Source: Sycon ciliatum
Lineage: Eukaryota; Porifera; Calcarea; Leucosolenida; Sycettidae
Direction of reading: 5' to 3'
Length of the DNA: 64,000 bases
Assembly (NCBI RefSeq): GCF_964019385.1
Contig: NC_088647.1
Span: 18,246,330-18,310,329 of the forward strand
The position numbers and the translations under genes were made by a program. The notes under the pieces were generated by a model. It had not been told where the DNA came from. It worked only from the letters and a program-made list of their open reading frames with translations, and made no database searches. Numbering within the stretch: the first letter of the stretch is position 1; every line of letters starts with the position of its first letter. Positions 1 through 9,713 of this stretch are shown in pieces.

Positions 1-250
1 CCCCTGTGAAGAAGTGTCGACCCCCCCCCCCCCCCCACTCATTTTCCGATTTCTGTGTTTTTTATGGAATTCAACGGAAATGCAGTCGATAGTCAGCATT
101 ATACACTAGAGGGTTCATAAAGGCATATTTGTCTGGGATGAAGTCAGGTGTTCGTCCTGTACATTGCATTTCGCATTGCTAGACAGTTATTTTGAAATTT
201 GAATAATGGGCTACGGGGTAAATGTTTGCGCTCCCCCCCCCCCCCCCCTA

Positions 251-824
251 CTATTTTGACCTGGCTAGAGCTCTGGAATACTGCCAGTTTGTTTCTTTGA
301 ACCTTACCGTATTATGTTGCCTTCTATCAGCCTCAGTAGATTTTACCAGGATTTGTTGTGGACTGCCTTGCAAGTGCCTGCAGCCAATCATCGCTGATAC
401 AGAGTATGCGCCAGCTTGCAAAAGAATATGTCCTATCTCCGCATGTCCAGGTAATGATTCAAACCGTGTGCGGTGAGCACCCGCATGAACATCGCACATT
501 CTCGCATGGCAGTTCTCACAACTACTGGTGGCGGTGGTGCGAGTTCCACACTCTTCACACACTGGTGGTGTCGTCTGGGTGTCTTCGCCCGCTACTCGGT
601 AGGCATCTCCCAGGGACACCACACTGGGTAGAGATCGCAATGGCTCGACGCTCATAGGCAGGGGGGTGGTTGACCAACATTTCTGACATTTGATTGAACC
701 GTCAAAAGAAACACTGTTTTGCACACACGGCGCGCACAGCGTGTGCAGGCAGGAAATATATTTCAGACTGGTGCTCGATGAGCCACAACCGCTGCACAGT
801 GCACAGCCACTCGAGGGATGACAT
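251..824 (-). pseudogene. TRIM-like gene, deleted copy A
   Basis: On the minus strand this starts with the same ATG context as the copy-B gene (ATG at 822-824). A 7-base insertion near 796-804 shifts the frame inside the RING finger. From about 724 the correct frame is open again through the rest of the RING, the start of B-box 1 (C-x2-C with CENCH) and then, after an internal deletion at about 475-480, directly into the C-terminal filamin-like end (AGAYSVSAMIGCRHLQGSP). The deletion keeps the frame. B-box 2, the coiled coil and most of the filamin domain are missing. It cannot make a normal TRIM protein; a short 157-residue frame remains. Confidence 0.75.
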
Positions 825-1086
825 TACTCATGCCAGAACTATGAATACTGATGTTAGAACTTGCCAGAAAGTGAACTCGGAACGATTGAAGAAACTAAGC
901 GTGTAAAGACTCCACGACTTGAAGCATTAGTTGTTATTTCTCGCAGAATCGAAGTGAGAAAAAGGATGATAAATACCGTTCAAACGTAGCTCGGACTCGT
1001 AGTATTGCTCGTAGTATTGCTACTACACTGTACAATGTAGATCTACTAAGTACTAGTAACTAGTAATAGTAGTATGGGTCTGTGCT

Positions 1087-1213
1087 GCTCAATTAAATCC
1101 AGGCGCGTCACTCCATTTTTTTCCAGTTTGCGCCTTGCATCATTTCACAGGAGAAACTAAGGCTGCGCAACGCCCGGCGCGTACTTGAGTGACAAGACTG
1201 GATTCCATGGAGC
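1087..1213. repeat. Small MITE-like repeat, copy in block A
   Basis: About 125 bp with related ends reading GCTCAATTAAATCC and GGATTCCATGGAGC inverted. It contains the shared core CTGCGCAACGCCCGGCGCGT. The same core lies at 28332-28470 (same orientation, as part of the block) and inverted at 33572-33700. A short non-autonomous DNA element is the likeliest explanation. I saw no clear target-site duplication. Confidence 0.45.
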
Positions 1214-1337
1214 ACATGTACGCAGCTGCTGTCGAGACGTTCGAAGCCGGGACCTGTGTACAGACTACAGGTCGCATGACTGTGATGGATGCCGCCACCT
1301 AGTCCTTTGTGCACCTTCGGGCACGGACGGCCGACTG

Positions 1338-1486
1338 TAGAACGTCCAATCCAAGGTCTCCACCTGGTGTGAGGAAGTCGCGCAGCTCACGACCATCGCT
1401 GGATCGCAACCACAAGCCACCTACTCCACATTCACGCAGGGTCTGCAAAACAAGTGGTCCTTCCTCTGCCGGGCTTCCTCCATTCC
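1338..1486 (+). pseudogene. RLE retroelement fragment in copy A
   Basis: Translates to the same segment as the start of the element at 28612 (VQSKV-TWCEEV-QLTTIA, then FTQGLQNKWSFLCRASSIP). It stops abruptly at 1486, where (AAC)n and the LINE-1 3' end begin. The missing remainder is not found beyond LINE-1 at 5430-5570, so this is not a simple insertion with both flanks preserved. Confidence 0.6.
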
Positions 1487-4400
1487 AACAACAACAACAA
1501 CAGCCTTTTACTGCTTCTTCTCCGTGATGTGCATAGTTGTACCCCCCCCCCCCCCATACACACACACACACACACACTACTACTACTGTAGCTTGGTTGC
1601 CACAAGGGCCACACCACTCCGAAAGGAGCCAGAGTCATTGTCAGGAGCAGAAACGGAGATGACGACTCAGGTCACTCTGTCGACGGAACTGACGGCTGCA
1701 GCGAGAACAGCGAACACCATACGACGCTCTATCAGACTTGGTTGCTCGATGGCCACGGTCGCACTTGTGACGTCTGAAACCAGGCACTGACTTGAACTGC
1801 CGATTGCATGTCACACACAAGAGAGAAGCTGGGACGTTGAGCGGAATAGGTGATGCCGGCGCGGACGCTTCCGATGGTTCCAGGGGCAAACAATGATGTA
1901 CACGCAAGCCACCACGAGAGTGAAACCACCTCCTGCATGTACCACACTGCACAGCACCACGCTGTCCCTGGATGGGGAGACTTCGTTCTGCGCTACACTT
2001 GTGTCTTGCTTTGTCACCTGGCCGACGAAACGAACGGTGGCAGATAAGACAGTCCACCCGTTGAGATTGGTCATGGGAAGGACCGCCGAGGCTCGGCCCA
2101 ACGGCAGACACCCGCCAGGCAGATCGATCCTGAGCAATCCCATACCAAGCTAGATGTTCAATGCCGATGTGCCGAAGATCAGCCGAAATCACATCCCTCC
2201 AGCGACGACGGGGACCACACGCAGGCCGAGGCGACGGTAGGAAGCCAAACAACAGCTGCTTGGGCACACGAACGTCCGACATGCGGGCCACATGGCCAAG
2301 CCATTCAAGCCTCCGCTTCCGAAGCCGGGAGGACAATAGCGATGTATCACCCCACATCTCTCGGAGCTGCTCATTGGTGATGCGTTCCTCCCACTGTTGT
2401 GTTCGCGAAACACACAAGATGCTACGGATGCATTGGTGGTGGAAACTATCGAGGCGCCGGAGGTCACCCTGCAAAGGGCACCAGCACTCCGAAGCATACA
2501 GTAGCACTGTCATCACACAGGCGTTATACAATCGGCGCTTCACATGGAGTGAAAGATCACGATTAGCAAACACATCCTGAAGCGATCCAAAGGCACGCGA
2601 GGCGAGTGACAAACGCCTCGAAACGTCTCCCGCAGAACGCGCATCCGGAGTGATGACAGAACCCAGATAAACGAAGGAGGAAACATTTTCCACCACCTGT
2701 CCATGAAGCGGAATGCCAGCAGTGTCAACTGAAGTAACACCAACACCAGCCACCATAAACTTGGTCTTGGGTATACTCACAGTGAGGCCAAATTCAGCAG
2801 AAACATCCTGGAACGCCGTCAAGGCCAACACAGCATGCTCCCGCGAACCAACTACAAAGTTTGCATCGTCCGCATACTCAACATCAACAACAGCGGTCTG
2901 CTGATAGGTACGGGTTCGTCGTGCTGGGTTGAATAACTGGCCATCCAAGCGATAGTGAAATTGGATGCCAATGTCTGGGTCACGATCAGCGAGAACAGAC
3001 CGCCAACGTTCCACCACCAGAGCCAGATAGAGGTTAAAGAGGATTGGGGCCATTACACACCCCTGCCTCAGGCCGTTCTCCACACGAATTTCATCCGTGA
3101 CACCTCCAGGCACACGCACCTCCGCCACCATGCCATCATGAAATGACTCAATGACCTTGAGGAGAGTCGGAGGAATACCAAGGACAGAAAGAGCACGATA
3201 CAGTGCAGCCCTAGGCACAGAATCATATGCCTTTCTCAAGTCCACGAAGATACAAAATATTTTTGTACGATGCTCGTATGCCTTTTCCACCAGTTGCCGG
3301 ACAGTAAACACAGCATCAGCACAGCCACGGTTGGGTCGAAATCCGCACTGAGACTCCGGGAGGAGATGCTCGGCCCTGGATTGAAGGCGGTTCTGTATCA
3401 AGCGACCAGCCATCTTGCCCACCACCTCCAAAAGAGAGATCCCACGCCAATTGTCACAGAGCGATAGATCTCCACGCTTTGGGATTGGCACCAGCTGGGC
3501 ATTCCGCCACTCCTGAGGAACACCACCTGTGGACCAGACAGTCAAAAGCAAGGCCAGCAAACATTCATGCAGCTCACTGGAGCCATACTTCACAAGTTCG
3601 GGCAGGATCCCCGATGCGCCAGCTGCCTTGCCATTAGCCATTGCACGTATAGCTCGACCAACTTCCTCAGGAGATGGAGGGATGGCGAGCTCCTCGTCGA
3701 TGGGCCTGACCTCCAGCGTACCGAAAACGTCCAAGTCATAGAGGCTCCTGATATTAAGGACGTTTGAAAAGTGTTCATACCACCTGGACGAGATGGCCTC
3801 CAACGACGTGCATACAATGCCATCGGTGTCCTGGATGGATTGCACCTTCATGGGTGTGATGCCCCCAAAGCATCGCTGAATCGCCCGAATGGCAGCCCAG
3901 GCACTCTTGGTATTAAACCGCTCAGCCTCCACGATGTCAGCTTGTTTACTGAGCCAACTCTCCTTTGCGGAACGAACAGCCGCACGGGCCTCACCATGGG
4001 CCTCCCTGTAGGCAACCAAATCCGCCCGGGAACCAGAGTGACATTTCCGATACAAATCATTCCGGGCCTTCAGAATAGGCTCCAATGTGGCCGCACTCTG
4101 GACAAACCAGTCAGGACTGCTACGCCTCTCATGCCCGATTGCCGCCTTAGCTGATGACGTTATAGCCTTCTTAATACAGGACCACTGCTCCTCGATGAGT
4201 CCGCCAGCATCAAAGTTCTCCAAGCCACCAGACAAACAGTGGCCATACTCCGCTCGGGTGCACTCGACTAACTCCCGCCTCTCGTCAGTCATACCTGGCA
4301 CAGTCAGCAGCTCCTGAACCGCAAACCGCCGGTTCCTGCGCTTTTGATTCTGATTTCGGCCGGGCACAATCCTCCCTGGCAGGCAATACGTCATACACAA

Positions 4401-5430
4401 GAGATTGTGGTCAGTACTGCACTCTGCACCGCGAATCACATGGGTATCCACAACATACTGCATCTGACTTACACGGACAAGTACATAATCAATACAATGC
4501 CAACGTTGGGATCTCGGGTGCCGCCACGTAGCCAGATGTATCATCCTCTTCCGGAAATGGGTGTTGCAGATGGTCAGGTTATTGCGTAACGAGAAATCCA
4601 ACAACTCCATCCCAGCATCATTGCGCTCACCAATGCCAAAGCCTCCATGGACATCCCGCCACAAACCAGAAGACTGAGGCTCAACAGCAGAACCCACACG
4701 TGCATTGAAGTCCCCAAGGACGATCAAATGATCTGAGAGAGGAACAGCCATGACAGTCTGCTGCAAATCTGTATAGAATGCGTCCTTCACTGATCGACTG
4801 GCCCGGAACGTGGGTGCATAACAAACAACCAGATGTACCCACACAGAGGCTCTCTCAGCAGGGCACTGCCGCTGGGTGCCAGTACACAGAGGAAACTTCA
4901 ACTTACATGTCATAAGTCTGGACGAGACAGCACTCTGCTGCGAGCCTCCGCGCTCAAACGCCGCTCTGGCACGCCGCCTCAACAAGACGGCGACTCCTTC
5001 TCCACGAGTGAAATTCTCAGTCGGCAGAGGTCGACCCGACGATATAACCAACGCATCACCAACAGAGTACGACGCAGCGCCGAACCATTTCGTCTCCTGC
5101 AGTCCAATTGCCTCCAGACCCAAGCGCTCGGCCTCGCGGACTACTAAATTTATCTTTCTATCCTCGCTCACGCGCCCCCGACGAGCGGCAGTCTCGACAG
5201 AGCCGTCAGCATTGACAAGCGTTCGGACGTTCCACGTCGCAAAGCGGATATTCTTCGTCTTCGTCTCTCCGCTTCTGCCCCCGACACATGACTCGGGTCG
5301 CGTCGTAGCTAAAGAGATACACATCCGAGGGGTCGCCAACCCACTGCGAATGGCGGAGAGTGGACGACACAGCCGTGACAATATCAAAAATAATTTGTCC
5401 TGGCGACTGTGCCGTGAACCCACTCCCCGA
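1487..5430 (-). mobile_element. LINE-1: non-LTR retrotransposon with zinc-finger tail
   Basis: A non-LTR element read on the minus strand. It has one long ORF (1641-5324), a 3' UTR of about 150 bases containing (TG)n and poly(G), and a terminal (TTG)n run at 1487-1502 that looks like a microsatellite-type 3' tail. The 5' boundary is not fixed and lies somewhere in 5430-5570. It abuts the RLE fragment of copy A, which is intact further along in copy B, so it arrived after the block duplicated. Clade assignment (RTE-like or a neighbouring group) is inferred from the reverse-transcriptase and RLEWLGHVARM motifs. Confidence 0.8.
1641..5324 (-). CDS. LINE-1 polyprotein: APE endonuclease, reverse transcriptase, four zinc fingers
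   Basis: The retrotransposition protein: it nicks chromosomal DNA and reverse-transcribes its RNA at the nick. From the ATG at 5322-5324 it is about 1227 residues with no stop or frameshift. The frame stays open upstream to at least 5423 without another ATG. In order: an APE-type endonuclease (FATWNVRTL near residue 28, GLQETKW near 74, LGDFNARVG, then STDHNLL); the reverse transcriptase (FVDLRKAYDSVPR, GLRQGCVMAPILFNLY and the catalytic YADD near residue 817, bases 2865-2876); the post-RT motif RRLEWLGHVARM; and four Cys2-His-Cys type fingers in the last 140 residues (the last is CSRCSRQF ending HLRFC). The intact length suggests a young, possibly active copy. No separate ORF1 is visible. 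Confidence 0.88.
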   Translation of the reverse strand: MCISLATTRPESCVGGRSGETKTKNIRFATWNVRTLVNADGSVETAARRGRVSEDRKINLVVREAERLGLEAIGLQETKWFGAASYSVGDALVISSGRPLPTENFTRGEGVAVLLRRRARAAFERGGSQQSAVSSRLMTCKLKFPLCTGTQRQCPAERASVWVHLVVCYAPTFRASRSVKDAFYTDLQQTVMAVPLSDHLIVLGDFNARVGSAVEPQSSGLWRDVHGGFGIGERNDAGMELLDFSLRNNLTICNTHFRKRMIHLATWRHPRSQRWHCIDYVLVRVSQMQYVVDTHVIRGAECSTDHNLLCMTYCLPGRIVPGRNQNQKRRNRRFAVQELLTVPGMTDERRELVECTRAEYGHCLSGGLENFDAGGLIEEQWSCIKKAITSSAKAAIGHERRSSPDWFVQSAATLEPILKARNDLYRKCHSGSRADLVAYREAHGEARAAVRSAKESWLSKQADIVEAERFNTKSAWAAIRAIQRCFGGITPMKVQSIQDTDGIVCTSLEAISSRWYEHFSNVLNIRSLYDLDVFGTLEVRPIDEELAIPPSPEEVGRAIRAMANGKAAGASGILPELVKYGSSELHECLLALLLTVWSTGGVPQEWRNAQLVPIPKRGDLSLCDNWRGISLLEVVGKMAGRLIQNRLQSRAEHLLPESQCGFRPNRGCADAVFTVRQLVEKAYEHRTKIFCIFVDLRKAYDSVPRAALYRALSVLGIPPTLLKVIESFHDGMVAEVRVPGGVTDEIRVENGLRQGCVMAPILFNLYLALVVERWRSVLADRDPDIGIQFHYRLDGQLFNPARRTRTYQQTAVVDVEYADDANFVVGSREHAVLALTAFQDVSAEFGLTVSIPKTKFMVAGVGVTSVDTAGIPLHGQVVENVSSFVYLGSVITPDARSAGDVSRRLSLASRAFGSLQDVFANRDLSLHVKRRLYNACVMTVLLYASECWCPLQGDLRRLDSFHHQCIRSILCVSRTQQWEERITNEQLREMWGDTSLLSSRLRKRRLEWLGHVARMSDVRVPKQLLFGFLPSPRPACGPRRRWRDVISADLRHIGIEHLAWYGIAQDRSAWRVSAVGPSLGGPSHDQSQRVDCLICHRSFRRPGDKARHKCSAERSLPIQGQRGAVQCGTCRRWFHSRGGLRVHHCLPLEPSEASAPASPIPLNVPASLLCVTCNRQFKSVPGFRRHKCDRGHRATKSDRASYGVRCSRCSRQFRRQSDLSRHLRFCS

Positions 5431-5569
5431 TGAACCTGCCTAGTGCAGAACTAAGGACAACTCTGGAGGGCCCAGAGCTGCCCCGCTGGGCAAAGCCCAG
5501 CTATGAAACGGTAAAGAAGACCAGATACGGAAGAGCTCAAAAAATTCAAACCGTCCTGCTCAAGAGCAA

Positions 5570-5570
<1 letters not shown>

Positions 5571-5614
<44 letters not shown>
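5571..5614. repeat. (AC)n microsatellite
   Basis: An uninterrupted AC run next to the 5' side of LINE-1. Confidence 0.95.
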
Positions 5615-5619
<5 letters not shown>

Positions 5620-5831
5620 CTCTGCATAGAGGTGACATACATGTACATGTAAGGCCGCGGTCACACATGAAAAGCTTGCACCGCTTTTGCGGAGGCGAAA
5701 AGCGGAACTACCGCAGCCGCTTTGGCGGACCACACGATGCAACGGTCACACATACATGTAGACTACTGTGCTCCTCAACGCTCCGCTTTGGCGGAGAGAA
5801 TGCAAATGCAGCACGACCTATGAAATTTTAG

Positions 5832-5980
5832 ATGTTCTTGTCAGAGTTGAAGCGCCCTCGCTTGTAGTTGTACAAGTAGAGCTATCGTGGATCGCTGACA
5901 GGCTGCTGAATGTCTCCTGTCAAGTACACTCGTGGATTTGGGGCGCATTGACTGCGGCCCAGTACAGGTGTATTTGAATT
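5832..5980. repeat. Local direct repeat, copy 1
   Basis: About 145 bases (from TTGAAGCG through GGTGTATTTGAAT) recur at 6790-6940 with scattered changes and small indels. The two copies flank the Merlin insertion inside the larger element. Confidence 0.85.
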
Positions 5981-6011
5981 ATTATTACTAGTTTGGTTTA
6001 CATCAATATCA

Positions 6012-6752
6012 GGTAATCATCTAGTTTAGGGTCCCAAATTATTTCGCACTTTCCCAGTGTTCTCTGTACTTTCTGTGTACGTGAGAGCGTGCTTGAGTGT
6101 GTTTCGAAGTTTTGTGTCCTTAGAGTTGTTTCCTTTGACTTTGTGATAATGGCTGGGCGTCCCGGTGCGCCGATACGGAATGCCGTCCCTCAGGGAGACA
6201 TACTAAATAATGATGAAATTTTGATGGAGCAGTGGACCGTGTTCACCCTTGTGCCGATCTTTTCCAGGACCCAACTTGGCCAACTCGAGTTCCTTGCTGC
6301 TCGGCGCTTTATCTGCTCTGTGACACATGTGGCGCGATGTGGCCTCACTAGTAGGAGGCAGGAAAGCCACGATGGGTTTCGCTGGAGATGGAGACCTTGC
6401 CACTATGTCAAGAGCATCCATACCAACAATGTCGAGAATATGTGGATGCGTGCAAAGCGCCAGCTCAACGCAACTTCGGCACGTCTCGCGAGTTGTTTCC
6501 AACCTACCTCTGCGAGTTCGTGTGGAGGCAAAGAGTTCGAGAGGAACGAAACACCTTCGGCTCCCTGCTCCGCAGCATTCATCAGCAGTACCCTGTCTGA
6601 TCGGTTCTGATGAAAAAAATCCATATCAACAGCTACTGTGTTTTTGATCTCGATTTGCAAATTTGCTCTCACGTACACAGAAAGTACATAGAAAGTACAG
6701 AGAACACTGGGAAAGTGCGAAATAATTTGGGACCCTAAACTAGATGATTACC
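6012..6752 (+). mobile_element. Merlin-type deletion derivative, copy 1
   Basis: A 741-bp element with long, near-perfect terminal inverted repeats of about 75 bases starting GGTAATCATCTAG and ending CTAGATGATTACC. It is flanked by an exact 8-bp duplication, CAATATCA, at 6004-6011 and 6753-6760. The empty site is preserved in a local repeat at about 7480-7520. Inside is a transposase remnant whose N- and C-terminal ends resemble the ISXO2-like (Merlin/IS1016) family. Eight to nine bases is the Merlin duplication size. Confidence 0.85.
6150..6600 (+). pseudogene. Merlin transposase remnant, catalytic core deleted
   Basis: Starts MAGRPGAPIRN at 6150. A broken N-terminal zinc-ribbon region (RRQESHDGFRW) is followed immediately by the family's C-terminal block (IHTNNVENMWMRAKRQL). 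Then, after a frame change, comes LFPTYLCEFVWRQR ending SLLRSIHQQYPV at about 6600. The DDE catalytic core that should lie between zinc ribbon and HTNNVENMW is absent. Copy 2 at 13673 has the same junction, so the deletion predates the spread of both copies. Confidence 0.75.
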
Positions 6753-6789
6753 CAATATCAAATCCAAATAGTTGTATAGCAGGGTGTTG

Positions 6790-6940
6790 TTGCCTCCTTC
6801 TTGTCCGAGTTGAAGCGACCTTCGCTAGTACAAGTAGAGCTATCGTGGATCGCTGACATGCTGCTGAATGTCTCCTGTCAAGTACACTCGTTGATTTGGG
6901 GCACATTCACTGCGGCCCAGTCCAGGTGTATTTGAATATT
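6790..6940. repeat. Local direct repeat, copy 2
   Basis: Partner of 5832-5980; see that entry. Confidence 0.85.
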
Positions 6941-7860
6941 AGGCCAACCTTTGTTAATTCATTGTTTAACGTCCTTTTTTTCGCGAAAAGGTACGCGGGA
7001 GGGCGGAAAAAAAACAAAAGCCCATTCCAAAAACTGGAAACCCCAATCAAACATTTTGACCAGTAAAGCATGTGATATATACAATATTTCTCGGTCTAAC
7101 GGCACTTGCAGGCATAGAACAACACTCTTTGATGGTACATTGGAGCACATGCCTGATGAATCCAACGAAACAGGTACATAGCATGGAGTTAGCATGTCAT
7201 GAATTCATTACATCTGGATTTTTACTAGGACACAAACCGTACGATATTTAAAAGCCAACAAAAAAAGAAAAAGAACACAAGACAAAGGCATGCCCGGGAG
7301 GCAAGATTATAAGTTTAAGGTCATGATCGGCACACTGTGAAACTACACAATCATGTATTTACAACTTCGCATATTATTGGTACTACTACTTTCTTGTTTT
7401 TTTCCGGTCGGAGGCAAAAAGGTACGCGGGCGCGGACGTTAAACAACGAAAAAAGAAAGGGTGGCCTTAGTTTAGTTTACATCAATATCAAATAGTTTTA
7501 TAGCAGGGTGTCGTTGCCTCCTCCATGATCCATCATCGACCCCAGCGACTGCGTGGATGCCTGCAGTTGCAGTGAGGGTGTGGCAGAGTACTCTACTACT
7601 CCCTGGTTGCAGTCCTAGTGTTGCATACTCTGGTGGACGCATTGCTTGGAGAGAGAAGGAGAGAGTTGGAGATCGTCCGCGATCGGGGCCAATGAGTTGG
7701 GAGACGGATCCCTCACCAACTATCCACTCATAACGATGCAGTATCGTTTGCGAGATCTCCAGAACGTACAGTACATAGGCAAAGAAGAACAATATGAAAA
7801 CTGAATACCAAACGGCAACCAAACAACACCAGAACTCAGCGCAGAACTAGCACACCAAAC
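6941..7860. other. Non-coding interior of the Harbinger-like element
   Basis: No gene is recognised. It contains short A-rich runs, two mentions of a GGTACGCGGG motif (about 6990 and 7422), and the unfilled equivalent of the Merlin target at about 7476-7520. Confidence 0.5.
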
Positions 7861-8171
7861 TCCAAAGCCATCACCACGCAGGTTCCGCCAAAGCGGATCC
7901 GCGATAGCGGAGGTTCCGCTCGCATATTTTTGGCGTAGCGAAATCCAAACTTTCCGCCAAAGCGTAACTTACGCCTCCGCCGTTGCCGAGGCAACGGCGG
8001 AAGCGTAAGCTACGCTTTGGCGGAACCGCCAAAAAAAGTGCATGTGTGACCGAGGCCTAACTTGCATCTTCTTGGCGCTACACTCTGCGTAAATATACTG
8101 CTGCCAGTGTGTGGCTTCCACTGTATCCATTTTTTTTAATACTAAAGAATCACACAGTGACAGGCAGGCAG

Positions 8172-8487
8172 GCATAGTGGGATGGTCTAAGACCTTGATT
8201 GAGAATCAGAGGGTACCAGGTTCAAGTCCTGCTTGGAAGCGGAAGGAATTTTTCCAGCCGTGCTGCGACCCACAGTTAATTGGGAACTCGTGGCCTGGCA
8301 CGAGGGTAACATGGATGCAGCTAATGGGATTTCGGTCTTTGACCACTTGGTGGTGGGTCTGATCTACTCACCTCCCACCGTTTAGGCGCTGCATCTGCGC
8401 CTTTGATCCTAGAGGGTGGTGGCGTTCCCACGGCGGATGCGGAAAACTCGGCTTCCAGCCGAGTCTCACGCGAACCGTGAATTTTTT
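8172..8487 (+). repeat. Possible tRNA-derived SINE
   Basis: Begins with an A-box-like stretch (TAGTGGGATGGTCTAAG), then an anticodon-arm-like GATTGAGAATC and a B-box GGTTCAAGTCC at 8219-8229, as in Leu/Ser tRNAs. About 250 bases of unrelated body follow and end in a T run at 8480. It is not a functional tRNA because no acceptor stem closes. Classification rests on the promoter boxes only. Confidence 0.45.
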
Positions 8488-8760
8488 TAAAGAATCACAC
8501 ACCCACTCACAAGGAAGAAAAAACCAAGAAAATGACAAGAACGGATAGCACAGAAGGAAGGGAAAAACCAAGAATGATTATGGTCTCCGCCTCAATACCA
8601 ACAGCACGCATCAGAGATAGGGTGAAGATAGAGAAGAAGAAAAAAGGAAGCAATGACAAGGAGGAGTGAGAGGTTCCGGGAAGTGTAGAAAGAGAAGAGT
8701 TAGAAGGCAAGGAGTGAAGCAGTGTTAGGCGGCAAGGGCAGTGCCGAACAACAGTCCTGC

Positions 8761-9029
8761 TCAATGGGGATAGCCAACGAAATATGAGAACTGGGCCATA
8801 TGAGTGGTATTTATAATAGATGCGGATTCCACACGGTCTTGGTTAATGAACTGTCTCGGCTCTTGAGCCAGTTGAGGTAACTCAGTGAGCGTGATATTCG
8901 AAGTGCCACCCACCGTCTTGGACATCGTCACGTGCAGAACATTAAAGGCATCACACTCTGTATAATTATGAGATGACGGGCTGGTGCTGCAGTTGAGCGT
9001 CACGAAAAGCGGCGATAACGTCCGAGCAT
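8761..9029 (-). CDS. Possible terminal exon of an unknown extracellular protein
   Basis: On the minus strand a good splice acceptor (pyrimidine-rich, ending TTTTCCAG) lies at 9030-9031. It is followed by an 89-residue open frame ending in TGA at 8761. The peptide carries four N-glycosylation sequons (NCS, NYT, NIT, NTT), suggesting an extracellular segment, but no domain is recognised. No upstream exon was identified. It could be a chance frame. Confidence 0.3.
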
Positions 9030-9059
9030 CTGGAAAACGCAAGTGAAATTATGGAAAAC

Positions 9060-9700
9060 ACTGACCGTAGAAATCATTGCACGGAAACCGTCACAACCCA
9101 GCACTGAGCCCAAGGCCAGATTAATCGGGCTCTAATTCTACCACGTACTGCTCTTTTCTCTCCGAAACTCAACACTTGCAAGCCAGATACGTGGCATGTG
9201 GCCTCTAATTTCCTAAACACTTTGAAATTCTCCGTGAAGTTCAAATTTGAAATTCTAATTCTACCAGTATCTCAAAATTAATTCCACACTCATCGTTTCT
9301 ACCTGACCTTCCCACATACATGTACTTGGCGAGCATTCACATGATACCATTCTGTTTGCCCTTAGTTTACCCTAATAGAAATGTCACAACAATAATAATA
9401 ATAATAATAATAAGGATATGGTTAAAATGTCAACATTGCAGACCTATGAAATAAACCGTGAAGGAACCAGAAACTTCTACACCATGATAGCATAGATGCA
9501 CCAGTCTGGCCTACGCTACTCTCCACCATGCAGAGTCGTAACATTATGACATTTGACGACTCCTTGCTCTTTCCAAACGTGTAGCCCAGGCCCCAGGCAG
9601 GTTTAAATTGCCTCCCTGATATACCTTAGCTCACAATCGACATAACGTTGGTGGCCTGCCATGAAGGCTCGAGCCAATTCTTTTGATTTTGTATTATTCT
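9060..9700. other. Non-coding, no gene seen
   Basis: AT-rich sequence with an (ATA)n run at about 9389-9412. No recognised element. Confidence 0.5.
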
Positions 9701-9713
9701 TGTCAATATTGAA

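Larger units (their letters stand above)
1..1486. repeat. Duplicated block, copy A
   Basis: This stretch is a near-copy of two parts of 22617-28755. Positions 1 to about 475 match about 22617-23105, and about 480-1486 match about 27782-28755. It carries the same poly(C) tracts, the same TRIM-like gene ends on the minus strand, a small MITE and the beginning of the RLE retroelement. Relative to copy B it lacks the middle of the TRIM-like gene and all of LINE-2. It ends where the 3' end of LINE-1 begins. The left end is cut by the window edge. Divergence is by scattered substitutions and small indels, so the copies are related by duplication, not by assembly redundancy alone. Confidence 0.85.
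5653..8057. mobile_element. Probable PIF/Harbinger-like non-autonomous element, 2.4 kb
   Basis: The ends are inverted copies: GGCCGCGGTCACACATG at 5653 and, inverted, GGCCTCGGTCACACATG ending at 8057 (16 of 17 identical). Both are flanked by TAA (5650-5652 and 8058-8060), the TWA-type target duplication of the PIF/Harbinger superfamily. Both subterminal regions are rich in a GC motif resembling CCGCTTTGGCGGA (about 5720-5800 and 7880-8030). No transposase remains. The interior holds local duplications (5832-5980 with 6790-6940, and 5990-6011 plus 6753-6790 with 7476-7520) and a nested Merlin element. The superfamily name is inference; the matching ends are seen. Confidence 0.6.

Noticed and set aside
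2161..5433. Plus-strand ORFs of 100-185 residues
   Set aside because: They are antisense shadows of the intact LINE-1 ORF.
6150..6610. An intact small zinc-ribbon protein from the Merlin copy
   Set aside because: In copy 1 the zinc ribbon itself is frameshifted, and in copy 2 an early TAA separates the first Met from the ribbon.
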